From: Stropharia rugosoannulata
Lineage: Eukaryota; Basidiomycota; Agaricomycetes; Agaricales; Strophariaceae
DNA: 64,000 bases
Direction: 5' to 3'
Assembly: GCA_028532985.1 (NCBI GenBank)
Contig: JANCIK010000007.1
Location: forward strand, 248,001 to 312,000
A program made the translations under genes and the position numbers. Shown one piece after another: positions 58,520-64,000 of the stretch (position 1 is its first letter; every line of letters starts with the position of its first letter). The notes beneath the pieces were generated by a model that was not told where the DNA came from, did no database searches, and saw nothing but the letters and a program-made list of their open reading frames with translations.

Positions 58520-59813
58520 TCAAGCTCGAAACCGCATACCACATTCCTGTTGCACATGGAGAACTGACCTCGCATGCAGGCGGGGGAAAAGCGACTCAAC
58601 AACTGCAGCCGCAGGTTGAACTGCCTGAGTGGACCTCCGGCAGGTGAGAATAGTTATTTTTTGAATTGACGGCAGAGCGCTCAGAGCTTCATCCAGTGGA
58701 GCCCAAGAAAGCCCTGTTCGGCTAAAGTCAGTCTTAAGAGACACCTCTTCAAGCATTTGATCTTCGGGTTTAGTGACGAGGCGGATTACTTGTGCAACCG
58801 TGTTTGGATAATGGGGAGTGGGTAAAGAACAGCCTGATGATCCATCGCCATCCAAAGGACGTAAGCGCAGCGTGCGCAGGCGGGGCAGCATGTGCAAGGG
58901 AAGCGGAGGGCGTTCCTCTCCGATTTCTAGCAAAGTATTACCCATCAGCCCTTGTAAAGTATATGAGTAACACGCAGTTACCTGGCGCCAGCGGACTAAA
59001 GCAGAACATTTGAAGTGTGCTTCCCACTGTGTGCAAGAACGAATTGAGTCTGTTGTAGTCAAATCGCAAGCTAAAAATAGAAACGGATAGCTTGAGAAGG
59101 GAAGATACATCGAACAGGGCAGCCGAGCCGATAAGGAGGTCTATAAATGCCCGGAATGATCCAGTAGAGAGTGATAGCTGTAAGGACTTCAAGCGAGGTA
59201 GCTTTTCGATGGAAGAAGGCTTCCATTCCGAGCCAAAAGCTTCAGGAGAGTTGATATGCTGGAAGGTGACAGAGATAAGGGAGAGGCCTTCGAGGGAAGA
59301 ACAACTCGCAATGAGTGATGTAGGTAGGTCAAATACGCGGCGCAGCCTAAGATTTACAATTTGGTTGGACGAAGAAAGGTGATATAGTGATGTACGAGTG
59401 GCGGGCGTCAGATAGCACCAGTATATGGGTCTAGCAGAATCGGTATCGAGACTGAGGCTGTTGATATTCTTAAGGAAAGTCGGACATGGTAGGAAATGGT
59501 CGAGGTCTCGAAGATGATAAGCATTGGTAATGATGTCGATTCCACGCACGGCTTTAGCGAGTCGCGTTGATGATCGCAGAAAGTCGTTAAGGCGACGAGC
59601 ACAAGCATTGTCGGCCAACATGCTCTGGGGTTTGGTAGAGTTGGCCGGGCTACAAGACCTGACGATGATGCTATCAAATAGAAATTTCTGGGCCATATGC
59701 GCGAAACGGAAGCAGACGAGGGAGCACGCCTTGAGAGATGAGGAATCGCCCTGAAGGTTACTGAGGATAAGCTCCTCCAATTCCGTAGGGAGGTATAGTG
59801 GCATGGCTTGCAT
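58520..59813 (-). CDS. F-box/LRR-like protein C
   Basis: Two exons (58982-59813 and 58520-58926; 55-bp intron GTAACT...CTAG), 412 residues. The N-terminus LPTELEELILSNLQGDSSSLKACSLVCFRFAHMAQKFLFDSI is a typical Agaricomycete F-box. It is followed by irregular leucine-rich repeats (LRLRRVFDLPTSLI, LSLISVTF, LKSLQLSLSTGSF) and a second LRR-like block after the intron (PRLRTLRLRPL..., EDQMLEEVSLKTDF). Probable SCF substrate adaptor. A partial copy of this gene, including a piece of its intron, lies at 21.84-22.17 kb. Confidence 0.8.
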
Positions 59814-60180
59814 TCAACACCTGTAAACTGCAAGGAAGAGCGAGATAACCGCCCAGCTTCAGGATACTGGGCATGAATGATTGTTCGTCAGCTGTATGGG
59901 ACAAAACAGCTCACCAGCTAGTGCGGGAAAGTGGGGGAAGGGAGCGTCTCGAGAAAGTAGTGATGTTGGGTTGCTTAAGACACTTACCAAGGGCCTATCC
60001 GAAGTAAGACAGTTGCTGCACGGTACTCACAGTACCCGCCCTCATGACATCAGTGTGCCCCCACGTGAGTGCGGAAAGGCCGCGGTCGTCCAAGTATAGT
60101 CGCATTCGCCCCTAATGGAGACAGCTAATAAAAGTCTCGAGCAAATTTATCTCATTAGCCACAAAGGAATCCACCGACAT
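59814..60180. other. Intergenic between two F-box genes
   Basis: Promoter of F-box/LRR protein C and 3' side of protein D. No further feature recognised. Confidence 0.45.
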
Positions 60181-61571
60181 CTACAAGATTTGTGAGAAGA
60201 TTGTGACCGATAAAACTTGGATAAAACATGGATTCGTACCAGATGCTTGCTCTATACGAAGAATGCCCCTCTCCCTGGTTCTCGGTAAATAGCCCTTGAC
60301 TTGCTGTATGACCTCGGAATGCAAAAATTCGGCTTTTAATAGGATGATGCGGAAACGTTGGAGTGAAAAAATAGAAAGGGAAGCAAGCAGAGTGTCAAGG
60401 GGAGACCAATCCGACATATCTATCGCATTTCCTATGCCTAGCGATACTCCGAGGTTGATTTCTCTGGCTAGAGTAATCTTGAGTGACACCTCAGAGATGG
60501 TACGCGATCCCTTGAGTTGAGCGATGAAATCGTGTACCCAAGGATATAACTTGGTCGAATGGTGACTACGAAGTCGCGAATTTATCCTAACTCGGAGTCG
60601 GAGTATTCGCAGACATGGCAATGCGCATATATTTACCGAATCAACGCTTTGGGCTACAGATGTTTGGACTGAGATAAAGGTAAGCACATCATGTTTAGGC
60701 CATTCGCGGAGGACTTACCGTTTAGGGTGGGACTAAAGCAGAAGACCGTAAGTGAGGTTGAGCATGCTTGAACTATTCTGTTAATGTGTTCATGGTCGTA
60801 ATATTCAAGAGTCATCGTCGCAGACAAGTATTCTAGCTCGCTGATGTCTATGTTGCAAGAAGAACTCGTAAACCATCTGGAGATAAATCGTAGGATGACG
60901 TCCGCAAGCATTAACTCCAGCGACTTCAGCTTCGACATCTTGCATTTCCGAGTACGCGTCGTTAATCCATCGTCAAGGAGCAACTGCATTTCGAGAACTG
61001 GGAATGTTATCAAGCATAAGGAGAGATTTTCTAGAGCGGTACACCCGTCTATAAGTTCTAAAGGCACATCTATGATGCGGTATAGGGTTAGATGAGTGAT
61101 ATAGCCATGACAGACCTGAGCAAATGCGGATGTCCACCATATCGAGGACCAACGAGTAGACCCAATGCCTGTGCTTGCAAAGGAAAACTTCTTCAGGTGT
61201 ATTAGACGGGGTAATGCCTTCAAAATAAACATATCAAGAGAAAGATATGAACTCTGCAGTATCGCTGAATTGTTGTCGCGAATGGCCAAGGTATGTACAA
61301 GACTACAGATGTCAGGCGATGAAATCAGGATTTCTCTTAGTCGATCCGCTTGTTTGTACCCAGATTCACGGCCATGGGAGAGGGTAAACATGGCGTTTCC
61401 AAAGATGAATTTCTTGGCAATGGAATGGAACTGATGGCAAACCAAGGAGTACGAGCAAAGTGTGCTGCGTGAACCTGCCAGGTCTTGAATGAAACTGCAA
61501 ATAAGATCGTGGATTTCGAAGGGAAGCATTGCAAACTGGTGCCGGGCACGGTCTGAATGGCAAGTCGCCAA
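60181..61571 (-). CDS. F-box/LRR-like protein D
   Basis: Two exons (60719-61571 and 60181-60668; 50-bp intron GTAAGT...CAG), 446 residues. F-box region LPFEIHDLICSFIQDLAGSRSTLCSYSLVCHQFHSIAKKFIF. Leucine-rich blocks follow (THLTLYRIIDVPLELIDGCTALENLSLCLITFPV, KLKSLELMLADVILRFI). The intron position, just after VFCFSPTLNG here and after MFCFSPLAP in protein C, and the block order are the same, so C and D are tandem paralogues that have diverged strongly. Same inferred role as C. Confidence 0.8.
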
Positions 61572-62548
61572 TGCAGAAGGATCCGTACACTTGTGATGGC
61601 CCCGAAGAACAAGCCCCCTGAGTTTTCAACGTTCCACGCTTTCTTAGTGAGTCAACGATTCCTTTCTAAGACCTGGATAGCTGAGTCCTGACACATGCAA
61701 GAGTATGGACTTTTTGTCGTTGATACCGGACGAGTAAAGCGATGAGATTTAAGAGGATAATTGAAGCAAAACTGAAGGGGGATTTGAGGGGAGATTGAAT
61801 GTCCGCCAGGACTGGCACTGCAATGGCGTGACGTTGGTTACATTCGTGACCAACTTGCGCAAAACGCTCGCAAGTGCCGCGCTCGTGTCCTACTTACTTG
61901 AATAAGCTTGCCATCCCGCTCGAATAGAATCGCCCACGAAGGTCAGGATGCATCATTTTGATCGAGCACGGCGCCCTCTGGCCTTGCTCGCCACTCTCAA
62001 TAGGACAGGTAGGATTAGGTGAATGTGTGGATCGGGCCTACGGATAATCCAGAATAAGGAATGTCATGATACCTTCGAATTTCATAGGTATGTCGCCTCA
62101 TGCCCCGTGTACGATGACGCCTGGGACTTACACACCGAAGGTGATACGCTATGACTGTCTGGGCCAAATCTTGTCCCTGGGTGGCGTCAAGCTCGACGGG
62201 CACGTATGAGAAATACGGCGAGGACATGCTGAGTTGGGCGGCGCGTTTCAATAAACAGTAATGCTGTTACTACAACTGCGCGAAGGATGCGATGAATGAT
62301 GCTCTTGGAGTCTCAAGGATGCCCGTGCGTTTCTTCCTGTGCGAATTGTTTACATACTAAATTATAAACCCGCCAGTCTAACTTGTACTAGTATTAACGT
62401 ATTAACATGCTGTGTTAATTAGTCTAACTTGACGATGTACCCAATGGAAGCCTATCAATTGATCCATTAGTGGACAGGAAGTCGTAAACTTGGCATATGA
62501 ACAATATAAGAGCACGGACTTTTCTACGCAGAGGTTTAAACCCGCCCC
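61572..62548. other. Intergenic; part is the source of the 21.6-kb relic
   Basis: Divergent promoter region of F-box D (-) and the protease (+). The part from about 61970 to 62285 has a related copy at 21595-21843. A short minus-strand frame (62251-62015, MKRAAQLSMSSPYFSYVPVELD...) lies in that part. It has a possible donor after IAYHLRC (GTAAGT) but no recognisable function, and its copy at 21.6 kb is broken. Confidence 0.5.
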
Positions 62549-64000
62549 ATGGTCTCCCCTGCTTTCCTCTCCCTTTTGGCCTGTGCCCTGTCGGTAGCTG
62601 CGAGTACTGCAGATGCCGACTCAGCGCCAAGGAAGTTGCACCTAGCAAAACGCGTCAACACCACGAGTCTTCAGCGTCTATTGCACCATGACCGACTTCG
62701 GGCCAGATACCTCAGGGAACGAGATCAGGCTGGACACCATCACCATCACCGCAACCACCACCACCGTCGTGCTAGGCAGCCTATCACCGACCAAGCTGTT
62801 GGATATGTCGCGAACATTACCGTTGGGGACGAGGACCCCCCAAGTGTCTGTAAGACTTAAGTCCCATAAGTCCGCCCTTTATCCATTTAATCGGCTGACA
62901 CGCCCCTTCTAGTTTTGGTAACGGTGGATACGGGAAGGTTATATTACTTTAAGTGACGTGTTATACAAGTATTCACCTTGAAACAGCTCGAATACATGGG
63001 TGGGAGCCACTCCAAACAACCCTTACGTTAATTCAAGCAGCACCATCCCAACAGGAGAGACGGTGGTGCGTCCTGTTTCTGTTCGTAATCACATCTCTGT
63101 CTGAACTAGCACAGTCAGTAAGCTACGGGTCTGGGTCCTTCTCCGGTAGGTCAACACACTAGTTATAACTGTTAAATGACATATAATCTCGGGATAGGTA
63201 ACGAATACCTCGACACCGTTACCCTTGCACCTCAACTGGTCATTTACAACCAATCGATCGGAGCAGCTTATGAGGCTACAGGTTTTCAAGGTTTAGACGG
63301 TATCCTTGGGTACATTTGCACTTGTACCTCTTCCTTTACTCTTTACTGACAAGCTCGCAGCATCGGTCCGCAGAACCTCACTATTAACACTCTCGCTCCG
63401 AATACACAGGACACGATACCAACCTTATCCGACAACCTGTTTGCGCAGCAAACTATCAAGAGCAACAGCATCGCCATCTCATTCGAGCCGACCAACGTTT
63501 TGAATGCCGTGAATGGGGAGATAACTTGGGGTATGTCGTGGTTCAATAACTTGCTCTGCACACCTGACATATTTCCCAAGGGGGCACTGATCCTGCCAGG
63601 TACATTGCTCCCATCACCTACGGGTGAGTACAGTATGAGCCTGGTAGCCAGGTATTGAGTTGCGCTATATTAACAATTTTCTCCACGACAGGGCGTTGAC
63701 TACGACGTATCCGTCAAACCAGTACTGGGGTGTGGATATGTCGGCGAAGTATGGAAATCATACAATATTCTCAACGACTGCGGGCATCGTCGATACCGGT
63801 AAGCATTCCATATACCACAAAGCGCCAGTTACCAGTTACTGAACTTTTTCTGTATATCAGGGACGACCCTCATCCTTGTAACGTCCGAAGCGTATACTAA
63901 ATACAAAGCTGCTACGGGCGGTGTCGATGACGCGAATACGGGTCTAGTCAGATTCACACCCGCGCAGTACGCTAAGCTCTCCAACCTGGTATTCACCTTC
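62549..64000 (+). CDS. Secreted aspartic protease (pepsin family A1), cut by window end
   Basis: Extracellular or vacuolar acid peptidase of family A1. Exons seen: 62549-62849, 62913-62937, 62987-63065, 63115-63145, then from about 63200 through several more exons to beyond 64000, so the 3' end is missing. Signal peptide MVSPAFLSLLACALSVAAS, then a propeptide with a His-rich run (HHHHHRNHHHRRAR). First catalytic motif VDTGSSNTW, assembled across an intron; SVSYGSGSFSG; FQGLDGILGIGPQNL; second catalytic motif GIVDTGTTLI. Both catalytic Asp are present. The His-rich propeptide is notable because propeptides of this family inhibit the zymogen, and His could make activation pH-dependent (inference). 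Confidence 0.88.

Overview
The window is nuclear DNA of a filamentous basidiomycete, most probably an Agaricomycete (wood-decay or litter mushroom). The evidence is the gene structure (many 45-70 bp GT-AG introns, several exons of 15-26 nt) and the families present: a NACHT-domain STAND protein, a FunK1-type kinase remnant, several F-box-like/LRR proteins, a seven-helix membrane protein of mushroom type, NADP-glutamate dehydrogenase, SEH1 and eIF4E. No tRNA, rRNA, CRISPR array or intact autonomous transposon was seen. Exon boundaries were derived by hand from splice signals and reading-frame continuity. Where exon lengths are given, they sum to an intact frame unless stated.

Layout. 1-3450: gene-poor start, then a minus-strand NACHT gene. 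3630-4510: degenerate tandem repeat abutting a 5'-truncated FunK1 kinase. 5017-6501 (+) and 14735-16213 (-): two near-identical F-box-like genes in inverted orientation. Between them lie a short-chain dehydrogenase (SDR; 7171-8654, +), an eIF4E-family gene (8971-10521 region, -) and a conserved protein of unknown function (11873-13846, -). 16794-26898: a minus-strand accessory block with two SDR paralogues of identical exon structure flanking two paralogous small secreted proteins. In its centre is a chimeric gene relic copied from the right end of the window. 27114-34409: a zinc-containing F-box protein and a RING plus RRM protein, both minus. 37267-38931: a coiled-coil protein of unknown function. 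41191-42835: NADP-glutamate dehydrogenase (ammonium assimilation). 45423-47033: nucleoporin SEH1. 47218-48169: a complete non-autonomous hAT-type transposon with 8-bp target duplication. 48587-49949: a seven-helix membrane protein. 51319-52822: a secreted ACMSD-like amidohydrolase. 53537-54736: a two-finger C2H2 regulator. 55179-57418: a secreted BBE-type FAD oxidoreductase. 57771-58344: an unresolved gene. 58520-61571: two F-box/LRR paralogues. 62549-64000: the 5' part of a secreted pepsin-type aspartic protease.

The conserved housekeeping genes (eIF4E, GDH, SEH1) are scattered among recently duplicated accessory genes. The best-supported new observations are three. First, the hAT element at 47.2-48.2 kb, with eight copies of a self-complementary decamer next to its ends and an internal TATA-led reading frame. 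Second, the chimeric relic at 21.6-22.2 kb, which joins two pieces of the 58.7-62.3 kb region with 2.9 kb missing between them. Third, a family of secreted, almost cysteine-free proteins with no recognised domain.
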